This document shows positions 8,915 to 18,500 of a stretch of DNA of 64,000 nucleotides, in pieces. Where the stretch lies: assembly GCF_024170005.1 (NCBI RefSeq), contig NZ_JALJXJ010000002.1, positions 372,001 to 436,000 of the forward strand, in the 5' to 3' direction. The DNA is from Azospirillum lipoferum (GTDB lineage: Bacteria; Pseudomonadota; Alphaproteobacteria; Azospirillales; Azospirillaceae). A program made the position numbers and the translations under genes. Below the pieces are notes generated by a model. It searched no databases. It was not told the origin of the DNA and saw nothing but the letters and a program-made list of their open reading frames with translations. Numbering within the stretch: position 1 is the stretch's first letter; each line of letters starts with the position of its first letter.

Positions 8915-9643
8915 ATGAGCATGGACAGCATCACCATACCGGCATCCCCGCGGCAGGAGTTCGCGTCGGGCGTCGTCCATTGCCTGCCCATCGTGGCGGG
9001 CGCGGTCCCCTTCGGCTTCCTGCTGGGCAGCCTCGCCGCCAAGGCCGGGCTGTCGGCGCTGGACATGGGGCTGATGAGCGCCCTGGTCTTCGCCGGCAGT
9101 TCCCAGTTCGTCGCCGTCGAGCTGCTGGACAAAAATGGGAGCGGGGGCAGCGCCGGACTGGCGGTGGTCGGCGCCATCCTGCTGGTCAACCTGCGCCACC
9201 TGCTGATGGGGGCGACGCTGGAGCAGCAGTTCCGGGGCGTTCCGCGGGCACGGGCCGGGCTGGCACTGTTCTTCATGACCGACGAGCAATGGGCGCTGGC
9301 GCTGCGCCGCGGGCCGGAACTGACGCTGGCATACTGGTACGGGGTGGCGGCGACACTCTATCTGGCGTGGTTGACCAGCACGGTGGCCGGGACGCTGGCC
9401 GGCGCGCTGATCGCCGATCCCACTGCCTGGGGGTTGGATTTCACCTTCATCGCCGTCTTCCTCTGCCTGCTGGCCGGGTTCTGGCGCGGCGCCGGTTCGC
9501 TGCCGCCCTGGCTGGCGAGTGCCGCCGCGGCATTGGCCGTCCATGCGCTGTCCTCCGGCGGCACCTGGCACATTCTGGCCGGCGCCCTGGCCGGCGGAGC
9601 GGTCGCCGCCGTCCAGGGGAAGAGGAGGATGCGCGATGCCTGA
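8915..9643 (+). CDS. azlC: AzlC-family branched-chain amino acid exporter, large subunit
   Basis: 242 residues, an inner-membrane protein with about six to seven hydrophobic segments. The family signature appears near the N-terminus (LPIVAGAVPFGFLLGSLAAK, then the VFAGSSQFVAVELL stretch) and LLVNLRHLLMGATL follows. AzlC works with the small AzlD subunit to export branched-chain amino acids or analogues. A second ATG two codons downstream (8921) is an equally possible start. The last 8 bases overlap azlD, indicating translational coupling. Confidence 0.92.
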   Translation: MSMDSITIPASPRQEFASGVVHCLPIVAGAVPFGFLLGSLAAKAGLSALDMGLMSALVFAGSSQFVAVELLDKNGSGGSAGLAVVGAILLVNLRHLLMGATLEQQFRGVPRARAGLALFFMTDEQWALALRRGPELTLAYWYGVAATLYLAWLTSTVAGTLAGALIADPTAWGLDFTFIAVFLCLLAGFWRGAGSLPPWLASAAAALAVHALSSGGTWHILAGALAGGAVAAVQGKRRMRDA

Positions 9644-9944
9644 GTCCCTGCAACTGGACTGGAGCGTCTTCGCCGTCGTGCTGGGCGGGGCGCTGGTCAC
9701 CTGGATGACGCGGATCGGCGGGCCGTGGCTGATCGCCCGGACACGGCCGGGTCCGGCGGCGAGTGCGGCGCTGGAGGCAACGCCGGGCGCGGTGCTGGTG
9801 GCGCTGGTGGCGCCGGCCGCCCTGTCGCGCCCGTCCGACGCGCTGGCCGCCGCCTTCGTCTGCCTGATCGCCCGGCGGGTGCCGATGGTGGTCGCGGTGG
9901 TGGCCGGCGTGGTCGCCGTGGTGGTGCTGCGCCGGCTGATCTAA
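9636..9944 (+). CDS. azlD: AzlD-family small subunit of amino acid exporter
   Basis: 102 residues. The ATG at 9636 overlaps the azlC end by 8 bp and has AGAGGAGG about 7 nt upstream, so the longer open frame to 9519 is not used. Three to four hydrophobic helices are visible, with the family motif [12 protein letters not shown] near the N-terminus and a C-terminal [19 protein letters not shown] segment. It is the partner of the preceding AzlC. Confidence 0.9.
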   Translation: MPESLQLDWSVFAVVLGGALVTWMTRIGGPWLIARTRPGPAASAALEATPGAVLVALVAPAALSRPSDALAAAFVCLIARRVPMVVAVVAGVVAVVVLRRLI

Positions 9945-10000
9945 TCCCCGTCGCAAACTGCCGTCTGGTGAAGCGGGCGGGGGATGCCTATAAGTCGGGG

Positions 10001-10897
10001 ATGACCGACCCGATCTCCGCCCCCGCCCCGTCCACATCTGCCCCCGCCGCCTTCGACCCGCACGCCCTGCCGCCGCTGCGCGACGTGATCGCGCGCTTCG
10101 GGCTGGAGGCGCGCAAGTCGCTGGGTCAGAACTTCCTGCTCGACCTGAACCTGACGGGGCGGATCGCACGGTCGGCCAACCTGCCGGCCGGCACCACAGC
10201 GATCGAGGTCGGCCCCGGTCCCGGCGGCCTGACCCGCGCGCTGCTGGCGACGAACGCGGTGAAGGTCATCGCCATCGAACGCGACCGCCGCTTCATCGAG
10301 GCGTTGCAGGACGTGATCGAGGCCTCGCAGGGCCGGCTGTCGATCGTCGAGGCCGACGCCCTGACCGTCGATCCGGAGGAGTTGGCGCCCGCCCCGCGCG
10401 CCATCGTCGCCAACCTGCCCTACAATGTGGCGACACCGCTCCTGCTCGGCTGGCTGGCGCGGATCGAGGCCTATGTCAGCCTGACGCTGATGTTCCAGAA
10501 GGAGGTCGCCGACCGGCTGGTGGCAAAGCCGGGCAGCAAGGCCTATGGCCGGCTCTCGGTGATCACGCAGTGGCGCTCCGACGCCCGCGTGCTGTTCAAC
10601 CTGCCGCCGCGCGCCTTCACCCCGCCGCCGAAGGTCGAATCGACGGTGGTCCACTTGACGCCGCGGGCCAACCCGGAGCCGGCCGACTGGCGCGCGCTGG
10701 AGCAGGTCACCGCCGCCGCCTTCGGGCAACGCCGCAAGATGCTGCGCCAGAGCCTGAAGTCGCTGGGCAATGCCGAAGCGCTGCTGGAGGAGACCGGCAT
10801 CGCCCCGACGGCGCGGGCGGAGGAGATCGACGTCGCCGGCTTCGCCGCGCTGGCCCGCGCCTTCCGCGCCCGTAACCCACTTGAGAGTCCGGCATGA
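10001..10897 (+). CDS. rsmA: 16S rRNA dimethyladenosine transferase RsmA (KsgA)
   Basis: 298 residues. It dimethylates two adjacent adenines in the 3'-terminal hairpin of 16S rRNA during 30S maturation. The sequence shows the entry motif [13 protein letters not shown] motif I ([15 protein letters not shown]), the acidic ribose-binding residue in VIAIERD, and the catalytic [10 protein letters not shown]. The C-terminal helical domain contains [15 protein letters not shown]. The ATG at 10001 gives MTDPIS; the upstream open frame reads through azlD out of register and is not expected to be translated. It overlaps arfB by 4 bp. Confidence 0.96.
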   Translation: MTDPISAPAPSTSAPAAFDPHALPPLRDVIARFGLEARKSLGQNFLLDLNLTGRIARSANLPAGTTAIEVGPGPGGLTRALLATNAVKVIAIERDRRFIEALQDVIEASQGRLSIVEADALTVDPEELAPAPRAIVANLPYNVATPLLLGWLARIEAYVSLTLMFQKEVADRLVAKPGSKAYGRLSVITQWRSDARVLFNLPPRAFTPPPKVESTVVHLTPRANPEPADWRALEQVTAAAFGQRRKMLRQSLKSLGNAEALLEETGIAPTARAEEIDVAGFAALARAFRARNPLESPA

Positions 10898-11313
10898 TCC
10901 GGGTCAATCCCCGCATCAGCCTGGACGAAAGCGAGTTGCAGGAGGAGTTCGTCCGCGCCTCCGGCCCCGGCGGCCAGCACGTCAACAAGACCGAGACGGC
11001 GGTCCAGCTGCGCTTCGACGTGCGCCGCTCCCCCAACCTGCCCGACCCGGTGCGCTATCGGCTGGAGCGGCTGGCCGGTTCCCGCCTGACCCAGGACGGC
11101 GTGCTGATCCTGGTGGCCGACCGTTACCGCTCGCAGATGCGCAACCGCGAGGACGCGCGCGAGCGCCTGATCGACCTGATCCGCGAAGCCGCCGCCCCTC
11201 CCCCGCCGCCCCGCCGTCCGACCAAGCCGACCAAGGGATCCAAGGAGCGCCGGCTGGAGGGGAAAGCCAAGCGGTCGGAGGTGAAGAAGATGCGCGGGAA
11301 CGTGCAGGACTGA
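10894..11313 (+). CDS. arfB: Alternative ribosome-rescue factor / peptidyl-tRNA hydrolase ArfB
   Basis: 139 residues. It has the catalytic GGQ motif of class I release factors in [20 protein letters not shown] but lacks codon-recognition domains. It ends in a basic tail ([20 protein letters not shown]) that in this family enters the empty mRNA channel of stalled ribosomes. It releases the nascent chain when tmRNA fails. The start overlaps the rsmA stop (ATGA), so the two genes are translationally coupled. The tmRNA gene itself is at the far end of this window. Confidence 0.94.
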   Translation: MIRVNPRISLDESELQEEFVRASGPGGQHVNKTETAVQLRFDVRRSPNLPDPVRYRLERLAGSRLTQDGVLILVADRYRSQMRNREDARERLIDLIREAAAPPPPPRRPTKPTKGSKERRLEGKAKRSEVKKMRGNVQD

Positions 11314-11446
11314 CTCCGGGCCGTCACGGGCATGTCCGCCATGAGGCGGGTGCATTGGACGGTTCAACCATCCCGTGCCAGCCTTGGCGTTCGCTTGCCT
11401 GTGAAACATTCCCCAATCCGGACGGGTGCGGGGCCGGAGACGTTCG

Positions 11447-12682
11447 ATGAGCCATCCATCCGCCACTCTGCCGTCGCCGACCTCGGCCCGCCTGTCCGTC
11501 GGTTTCGCCTGGGTCGGGCATTCGCTGATGCACATCGTCTCGGCGCTGTTCCTGACCATCGTGCTGGCGCTGGAGACGGAATGGAAGCTGTCCTATGACG
11601 AGCTGATCCGGCTGTGGACGCTGGGCGCCTTCATGATCGGACTGGGGGCGCCGCTGGCCGGCTGGCTCGGCGACCGCTGGAGTTCGGCCGGCATGATCGC
11701 CGTCTTCTACCTGATGACCGGCGCCGGGGCGGTTCTGGCCGGGCTGTCTGACGGGCCGACGATGCTGATGTGGTCGCTGGCCCTGCTGGGGCTGGGGGCC
11801 TCGATCTACCACCCCGTCGGCATGGCCTGGATGATGGCCAATGCCGAGAACCGCGGCAAGGCGATGGGCTGGCTCGGCCTGTTCGGCACCTTCGGCGTCG
11901 CCACCGCCGCGGTGGTCGCCGGCAGCCTGACGCAGTGGCTGAACTGGCGCATGGCCTTCATCATCCCCGGTGCGATCTGCCTCGTGCTGGGCGTGGCGCT
12001 GACGCTGCTGATGGTGACCGGCGTGGTTCAGGACCGCCATGCCGACGTGAAGCCGCAGCCCAAGCCGTCGCGCGGCGATGTGGTGCGCGCCTTCTTCGTG
12101 CTGTCGCTGACCATGGTCTGTGCCGGGCTGATCTTCAACGCCATGCAGGTGGTGCTGCCCAAGCTGTTCGAGGCGCGGCTGGGTGGCTGGCTCGGCAGCG
12201 GCACGCTGGGCGTCGGCGGGCTGGTGACGGCGGTCTACCTGATCTCCGCCCTGCCGCAGATGATCGGCGGCGTGCTGGCCGACCGTCATTCGCTGAAGCG
12301 GGTCTACATGCTCTGCCTGCTGGCCCAGATCCCGCTGATGGCGGCGGTGGCCGTCCTGGTTGACCTGCCGCTGGTGGCTGCCGCGGCGCTGGTCGTCATC
12401 GCCTCGCAGACGCAGATCCCGGCGGAAAACATGCTGCTGGCCCGCTACACCCCGGACAAGCACCGCGGGCTGGCCTTCGGCGCCAAATACATCCTGTCCT
12501 TCGGCGCCGGCCCGCTGGCGGTTCAGCTGGTCGCCTGGGTCTATGAGCGTACCGGCGAGTTCACCCTGCTCTACCTGACCCTGTCGGTGCTGGCCGCCCT
12601 GGCCTTCGCCGCCGCCCTCCTGCTGCCGGACGACCGCAGGAAGGCCGACGTGGTGGCGGAGCCGGTGCCGGCGGCGGAGTGA
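11447..12682 (+). CDS. Major facilitator superfamily transporter, Fsr-like
   Basis: 411 residues with about 12 membrane helices. The start ATG at 11447 has GGAGA 6 nt upstream. The overall organisation, including GLGASIYHPVGMAWMMANAE in the first half and LPQMIGGVLADRHSLKRVY in the second, resembles the fosmidomycin-resistance (Fsr) branch of MFS exporters, where the HP-G motif in helix 4/5 is typical. A loop carrying DVKPQPKPSRGD separates the halves. The substrate is unknown. It stands between arfB and the convergent sulfhydrylase gene. Confidence 0.85.
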   Translation: MSHPSATLPSPTSARLSVGFAWVGHSLMHIVSALFLTIVLALETEWKLSYDELIRLWTLGAFMIGLGAPLAGWLGDRWSSAGMIAVFYLMTGAGAVLAGLSDGPTMLMWSLALLGLGASIYHPVGMAWMMANAENRGKAMGWLGLFGTFGVATAAVVAGSLTQWLNWRMAFIIPGAICLVLGVALTLLMVTGVVQDRHADVKPQPKPSRGDVVRAFFVLSLTMVCAGLIFNAMQVVLPKLFEARLGGWLGSGTLGVGGLVTAVYLISALPQMIGGVLADRHSLKRVYMLCLLAQIPLMAAVAVLVDLPLVAAAALVVIASQTQIPAENMLLARYTPDKHRGLAFGAKYILSFGAGPLAVQLVAWVYERTGEFTLLYLTLSVLAALAFAAALLLPDDRRKADVVAEPVPAAE

Positions 12683-12704
12683 CCCGCCGCCGACTTCCTG
12701 GACC

Positions 12705-14000
12705 TTACGCAACCGTCTTGTTCAGCGCCTGATCGAGGTCGGCGATAATGTCTTCCGGCGTTTCCAGCCCGATCGACAGGCGGATCACGTCGGGGCCGGC
12801 GCCGGCCGAGGCCTGGGCCTCCGCCGAGAGCTGGCGGTGGGTGGTCGAGGACGGGTGGATGATCAGCGAGCGTGCGTCGCCAATGTTGGCGAGGTGGCTG
12901 AACAGCTCCACGCTCTCCACCACCTTCACGCCGGCCTCGAAGCCGCCCTTGACGCCGAAGGTCAGCACCGCACCGGCGCCGCGCGGCAGGTACTTCTGCG
13001 CCAGCGCATGGTACTTCGACGATTCGAGTCCGGCATAGCTGACCCAGCTCACCGCCGGATGGCTTTCCAGGAACTGTGCCACCTTCAGCGCGCTGTCCGC
13101 ATGGCGCTGCATGCGCAGCGGCAGGGTTTCGATACCGTTCAGCGTCAGGAAGGCGTTCATCGGCGCCTGGCTCGGCCCCAGGTCGCGCAGGCCGACGGCA
13201 TGGCCGTGGATGGTGAAGGCCAGATGGCCGAAGGTCTCGTGGAAGCGCAGGCCGTGATAGCCGGGATCGGGCTCGCTGAGCGCCGGGAACTTGCCCGACT
13301 TGCTCCAGTCGAACTTGCCGCTGTCGACCACCACGCCGCCGACCGAGGTGCCGTTGCCGGACAGGAACTTGGTGGTCGAATGCACCACCAGCGTGGCGCC
13401 CCACTGGATCGGATTGATCAGGTAGGGCGTCGCCAGCGTGTTGTCGACGATCAGCGGGATGCCGGCCTCGTCGGCGATCTTCGCGATTGCCTCGATGTCG
13501 GTCACCACGCCGCCGGGGTTGGCGAGGCTCTCGACGAAGATCGCCTTGGTCTTCTCGGTCAGCGCCGCCTTGACGTTGTTCACGTCGTCCGTGTCGACGA
13601 AGCTGGGTTCCCAGCCGAAGGCGCGCGGGAAGCTGATGCCGAGCTGGTTCAGCGAGCCGCCATAGAGCTTCTTCGACGCGACGATGTGGTCGCCGGGCGC
13701 CATCAGCGGGAACAGGGCGAGCAGCTGGGCGGCATGGCCGGACGAGGTCGCGGTGGCACCGGCGCCGCCTTCCAGGTTGGCGAGCCGCTCCTCCAGCACC
13801 GCCACCGTCGGATTGGTCAGGCGGGAATAGATGAAGCCGACCTTCTGCAGGTTGAACAGCGAGGCGGCATCGTCGACATCCTCGAAGACGAAGCTGGTGG
13901 TCTGGTAGATCGGCGTCTGGCGGGCGCCGGTCGCCGGGTCGGGAGCGGCGCCGGCATGGATGGCGCGGGTCTCGAAGCCGAAGCTCTTCTGCTCAGTCAT
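12705..14000 (-). CDS. metY: O-acetylhomoserine sulfhydrylase (aminocarboxypropyltransferase)
   Basis: 431 residues, full length for the Cys/Met metabolism PLP enzyme family. It makes homocysteine (or methionine) from O-acetylhomoserine and a sulfide donor in the cytoplasm. The PLP lysine is Lys211 in HSTTKFLSGNGTSVGG; the N-terminal signature FETRAIHAG and the phosphate-binding TSSGHAAQ are also present. The long insertions place it with MetY rather than cystathionine gamma-synthase. It is the last gene of a minus-strand operon, 21 bp after the CoA-binding protein. Confidence 0.93.
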   Translation of the reverse strand: MTEQKSFGFETRAIHAGAAPDPATGARQTPIYQTTSFVFEDVDDAASLFNLQKVGFIYSRLTNPTVAVLEERLANLEGGAGATATSSGHAAQLLALFPLMAPGDHIVASKKLYGGSLNQLGISFPRAFGWEPSFVDTDDVNNVKAALTEKTKAIFVESLANPGGVVTDIEAIAKIADEAGIPLIVDNTLATPYLINPIQWGATLVVHSTTKFLSGNGTSVGGVVVDSGKFDWSKSGKFPALSEPDPGYHGLRFHETFGHLAFTIHGHAVGLRDLGPSQAPMNAFLTLNGIETLPLRMQRHADSALKVAQFLESHPAVSWVSYAGLESSKYHALAQKYLPRGAGAVLTFGVKGGFEAGVKVVESVELFSHLANIGDARSLIIHPSSTTHRQLSAEAQASAGAGPDVIRLSIGLETPEDIIADLDQALNKTVA

Positions 14001-14021
14001 CTGTGTGATTCCCCCAATTTT

Positions 14022-14543
14022 TCAGATCAGTTTCTTGAACGATTTCGTCGGCGCCATGCGGCGCGTCACCAGCACGTTGGAATTGACCCCGATCCGGCCG
14101 ATCTCGCCGTAGAGGCGCTGGATTTCCATCTTCGGACAGCGGTCCATCACCATTGTCAGGCCGGCCGCCCGGGCCCTTGCCGCCGCCTCGTCGTTGCGGA
14201 CGCCGAGCTGCATCCACACCACCTTCGCCCCCACCGCGATCGCCTCGTCCGTCACCCCGCCGGCAGCGGCGGCGTTGCGGAAGATGTCCACCATGTCCGG
14301 CGGCTCCGGCAGATCCTTCAGGCTGGCGTAGACGGGCAGGCCGAGGATGGTCTGACCGGCCATCTTCGGGTTGACCGGAATGACGCGATAGCCCTTGTCG
14401 CGCAGGTACTTCATCACGAAGAAGCTGGCCTTCACCGGATCGGCGCTGGCGCCGACGACGGCGACGCTCTTCACGCTTTCCAGAACGCCGCGCAGGAAGG
14501 CATCGGTGTAGTCGGCCGGCTCGGTGATCTTGAACTCGCTCAT
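14022..14543 (-). CDS. CoA-binding domain protein (YccU-like)
   Basis: 173 residues. One Rossmann-like CoA-binding domain: SVAVVGASADPVKASFFVMK, then GYRVIPVNPKMAGQTILGLP and MVDIFRNAAAAGGVTDEAI. The start chosen, MSEFKI at 14543, overlaps the stop of the preceding enoyl-CoA hydratase by 4 bp. The precise function of this family is not established. In this operon it sits between an acyl-CoA hydratase and a sulfhydrylase, which suggests a link with CoA or sulfur metabolism, but that is inference. Confidence 0.85.
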   Translation of the reverse strand: MSEFKITEPADYTDAFLRGVLESVKSVAVVGASADPVKASFFVMKYLRDKGYRVIPVNPKMAGQTILGLPVYASLKDLPEPPDMVDIFRNAAAAGGVTDEAIAVGAKVVWMQLGVRNDEAAARARAAGLTMVMDRCPKMEIQRLYGEIGRIGVNSNVLVTRRMAPTKSFKKLI

Positions 14544-15346
14544 TGGCCGCACCAGACCGGCTTGCGCTTGCCCAGGAAGGCGTCGATGCCCTCGGTGGCG
14601 TCCCGCGCCATCATGTTCTCGGTCATTACCCGGGCGGCGTAGGCATAGGCGCCTTCCACGTCCAGATCGATCTGGCGGTAGAAGGCCTCCTTGCCGGTGG
14701 CCAGCGTCAGCGGCGACTTGGAGGCGATCCTGGCGGCGACGCCGGCCACCACCTCGTCCAGCTGGTCGGCGGGCACCGCGCGGTTGACGAGGCCGATGCG
14801 CTCCGCCTCCTCCGCATCGATCAGGTCGCCCAGCAGCAGCATCTCCATCGCCGCCTTGCGCCCGACCGCGCGGGTCAGCGCCACCATCGGCGTCGAGCAG
14901 AACAGGCCGATATTGACGCCCGGAGTCGCGAAGCGCGCGTCCTCCTCGCAATAGGCGAGGTCGCAGGTCGCCACCAGTTGGCAACCGGCAGCGGTCGCCA
15001 CGCCGCGGACCTTGGCGATCACCGGCTGACGGATGCGGTTGATCGTCAGCATCAGGCGCGAGCACTGGGTGAACAGCGCCTCGTACAGCTCCCGCGACGG
15101 GGCGGCGCGCATCTCCTTCAGATCGTGCCCGGCACAGAACACCCCGCCGGCCCCGGTCAGCACCACGGCGCGCACGCTCCGATCCTCGTCGATGGCGTCC
15201 AGCGCGTCCTGCAACGACGCCATCAGCGCCACCGACAGCGCGTTGCGCGCCTTCGGCCGGTTCAGCGTCAGCGTGGCGACCCCGTCGCGGTCCTCGCGCA
15301 GGACCAGCGGGGCATGGGGGTCGTGGGTGGTGACTGCGGCGCTCAT
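14540..15346 (-). CDS. Enoyl-CoA hydratase/isomerase family protein
   Basis: 268 residues from MSAAVTTHDP, whose ATG lies at 15346; the frame stays open 46 codons further 5' but that extension is not conserved-looking. Crotonase fold: LNRPKARNALSVALM, the first oxyanion-hole segment FCAGHDLKEM, the second RGVATAAGCQLVATCDLAY, then TPGVNIGLFCSTPMVAL. At the positions of the two catalytic glutamates of the classic hydratase (near GC.LV and the following helix) I read Cys/Gln rather than Glu, so classic hydratase activity is doubtful. It is the first gene of a three-gene operon. Confidence 0.88.
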   Translation of the reverse strand: MSAAVTTHDPHAPLVLREDRDGVATLTLNRPKARNALSVALMASLQDALDAIDEDRSVRAVVLTGAGGVFCAGHDLKEMRAAPSRELYEALFTQCSRLMLTINRIRQPVIAKVRGVATAAGCQLVATCDLAYCEEDARFATPGVNIGLFCSTPMVALTRAVGRKAAMEMLLLGDLIDAEEAERIGLVNRAVPADQLDEVVAGVAARIASKSPLTLATGKEAFYRQIDLDVEGAYAYAARVMTENMMARDATEGIDAFLGKRKPVWCGQ

Positions 15347-15576
15347 GCTTGTTGTCCTCCCGTGCGTCTTCGGCTTGCTGATTTTGGTTGCGCACCGCGG
15401 GCAGCTTAACGCGCAAAGCCTGCGGGCAACACGGGGAACCTGCAAGGCAGGGAGAATGAGACGACAGGCGGGAAAGGATTTCAACAGGGATTTTTGTGAG
15501 AAGGCGCTTAAAGTCTTCTTATGAAGTAGATTTTAATGACGGCGACGCAAACCGGCGGGAGAGGGAACACCGCGTC

Positions 15577-18500
15577 CTACTCCTCGTCGCCATCACCGAG
15601 CAGATAGTCGATATCGCCACCGTCGAGCGCACTGACCAGCCCCTTGCCTTCGATGGTGGCGGCGGACAGGCTGCCCTTGCGGCGCTGGAGGTCGAGGATG
15701 CGTTCCTCCACCGTGTTGGCGGCGATCAGCTTGTAGACGAAGACCGGCTTGTCCTGGCCGATGCGATAGGCGCGGTCGGTCGCCTGATCCTCGGCGGCCG
15801 GGTTCCACCAGGGATCATAGTGGATCACCGTGTCGGCGGCGGTCAGGTTCAGGCCGCGGCCGCCGGCCTTCAGGCTGATGAGGAAGACCGGGACCTCGCG
15901 GTTCTGGAAGCGGTTCACCGGCTCGGCACGGTCCAGCGTGCGGCCGGTCAGCTCGACATAGGGGATGGCGGCCTTCTCCAGCTCCAGCTTGATCAGGTCG
16001 AGCATGGTGGTGAATTGCGAGAAGATCAGGATACGCCGGCCTTCCGGCACCATCTCCTTCACCATCTCGGTCAGGGCGTGCAGCTTGGCGCTTGGCCGCG
16101 CCTTGCCGCCCAGCGCGGCGATGGATTTCAGCAGGCGCGGGTCGCAGCAGACCTGCCGCAGCTTCAACAGCGCGTCGATCACCGCGATGGCGTTCTGGCC
16201 CAGCCCCTTGCCGCTGGCGGCCAGCGCCGCGCGCACCGTCTCGTTCACCGACAGGCGGATGGTCTCGTAGAGGTCGCGCTGGTCGCGTTCCAGGTCGATG
16301 CGCACCACCACCTCGGTCTTCGGCGGCAGTTCCTTCGCCACCGCCTCCTTGGTGCGGCGGAGCAGGAAGGGGCGGATGCGGCGCATCAGCAGGTTGGCGC
16401 GGGTGTTGTCGCCGCGCTTCTCGATCGGCACGCGGTAGCGCTTGCCGAAATCCTTGCGGTCGCCCAGCAGGCCCGGCATCAGGAAGGCGAACTGGCTCCA
16501 CAGCTCACCCAGGTTGTTCTCCACCGGCGTACCGGACAGGCAGAGCCGGTGCCGCGCCGGCAGAGCCGACACCGCGCGGGTCGCCTTGCCGTCGGGATTC
16601 TTGATTGCCTGGGCCTCGTCCAGCACGATCATGTGCCAGGTCAGCCGCTTCAGCAGGTCGAGGTCGCGCGCCACCACGCCATAGGTGGTGACGACGATGT
16701 GGGCGCGGTCAAGCTCCGACAGCCTGCCATGGCGGTCGACGCCGTGCAGCACGACGACGCGCAGATGCGGGGTGAAACGCTCCGCCTCCGCCACCCAGTT
16801 GGGCACGAGGCTGGTCGGCACCACCACCATGCAGGGTTCGGTCAGCCGGCCCTCATGCTCTTCCATGGCGATGTGGGCCAGCGTCTGGGCGGTCTTGCCG
16901 AGGCCCATGTCGTCGGCCAGGATGCCGGCGACGCCGTTGGCGCGCAGGCTCTGCATCCAGGCGAGACCGGCACGCTGGTAATCGCGCAGCTCACCCTTGA
17001 AGCCCGGCGGCGGGGTCATGTCGCCCGGCATCTCGTCGGCGCGCAGACGCTGGAGATAGCCGTCGATCTGCGCCGTCTCGTCGCCGCGCCGGGCGATCAG
17101 GTCGTCGATGTCCAGCAGCGAATCGGCCTCGGCCAGCGGCACCTTCAGCCGGTCGCCGCTGCTGCGCCCGCTGTCCAGCATGGCTTCGAGAACGCTAAGC
17201 AGCCGCTCGATGCGCTCGGCCGGCAGGGCCAGGACGTTGCCGTCGTCGAGAACGATGTGGGCGCGGCCGTCGATGATCCTGGTGCTCGACAGGCCGCCCT
17301 TCTCCACCAGCCGGGCCAGGATCGGCAGCAGCGGCTGGCGCTCGCCGTCGATCTCGACGCCGACATCCAGGTCGAACCAGCCGTCGCCGGCATCGCGGAC
17401 GGCGACCTCCACTTCGGCACCCGGCTCGATCACCTTGGTGCCGAAATCGGCGCCGACCTCGACGATCCAGCCGGCCTTGGTCAGGGCAGGAATCTCGTTG
17501 GTCAGGAAATGCTGCCAGCGCTCCTCGACGTCGCGGCCGGTCAGCCAATGGACGCGGGAACCGCGGGCGTTCAAGGCACCCTTCGGCGGCTCGATCCGCG
17601 CCTGGGCGAAACCGAGGCCGGACAGCCGGTCCAGCGCCGCCTGCTCGTCGGCCTTGTCGCGGCGGACGAAGGTGACGTCGCCGAAATCATCCTCGTAACG
17701 GGCGAACTGGCGCTGGTCGTCGGGTTCGATCTCCACCGCGCGGCCCGGTTCGCCATAGTCGAAGGACAGGCGGAGCACATCGACCAGCCCGTCGGCCGGC
17801 GTCACCACGCGGCCGAGGCGGGCGATGATGCGGGGAGAACGGTCGAGGATAGCGGCGGCGTCGGCCGCCCCGCTGCGCACGCCGGGAATGGCGTTGTCGC
17901 GGAAGCTGGAGGTGGCGATGGATGGAGGCGGCGGAGTGATGCGCGGCATCGACGCCACACCACCGCGCGACGGGCCGAACAGACGGGACGGATTGGCCTT
18001 CGACGGAACCGGCGGCGGTGGCGGAGCGGCCGGGACCGGCTTGGCCTTCGGCACCTCCACCACCTGGAGGTCGACCGGGAAAACGGTGCCGGTGGCGCTG
18101 TCGACGCACCAATAGGACTGGCCCTTCACCAGAACGCTGCGTTCGGGCAGGCCGGTCGGGCGCAGCTTGCGGGTGGCGGGGTCGCGGAAGGTGCGGACGG
18201 TGCGGCCCGGCGCCTCGGCCAGCGGGGTACCGTCGCGCCAGCGCAGCCGGCCGGTGGAGAGCAGACGGCGCAGCAGGCGGTCCACCGCCTCGCCCCGGCT
18301 CTTGGCGACAGGGGTGCGTTCGGTGCCGCCGCCGCCGAGCAGCCGGGCGATGGCACGGTCGGCGTCACCGTCCAGCGAGCGCGGCGCCTTGGCCAGCACG
18401 TCGCGCGGCGTGGCGGGGCTGCTGTCGGTCGAACCTTCGGCCACGAACTCCGCCAGGATATAGCAGGCGATATCGCCCTGCCCCGGCTCCAGAATCCAGC

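Noticed and set aside
12665..14021. Search for a SAM riboswitch ahead of the sulfhydrylase gene
   Set aside because: Only 21 bp separate it from the upstream gene, too short for a riboswitch; nothing convincing was seen at the operon head (15347-15576) either.
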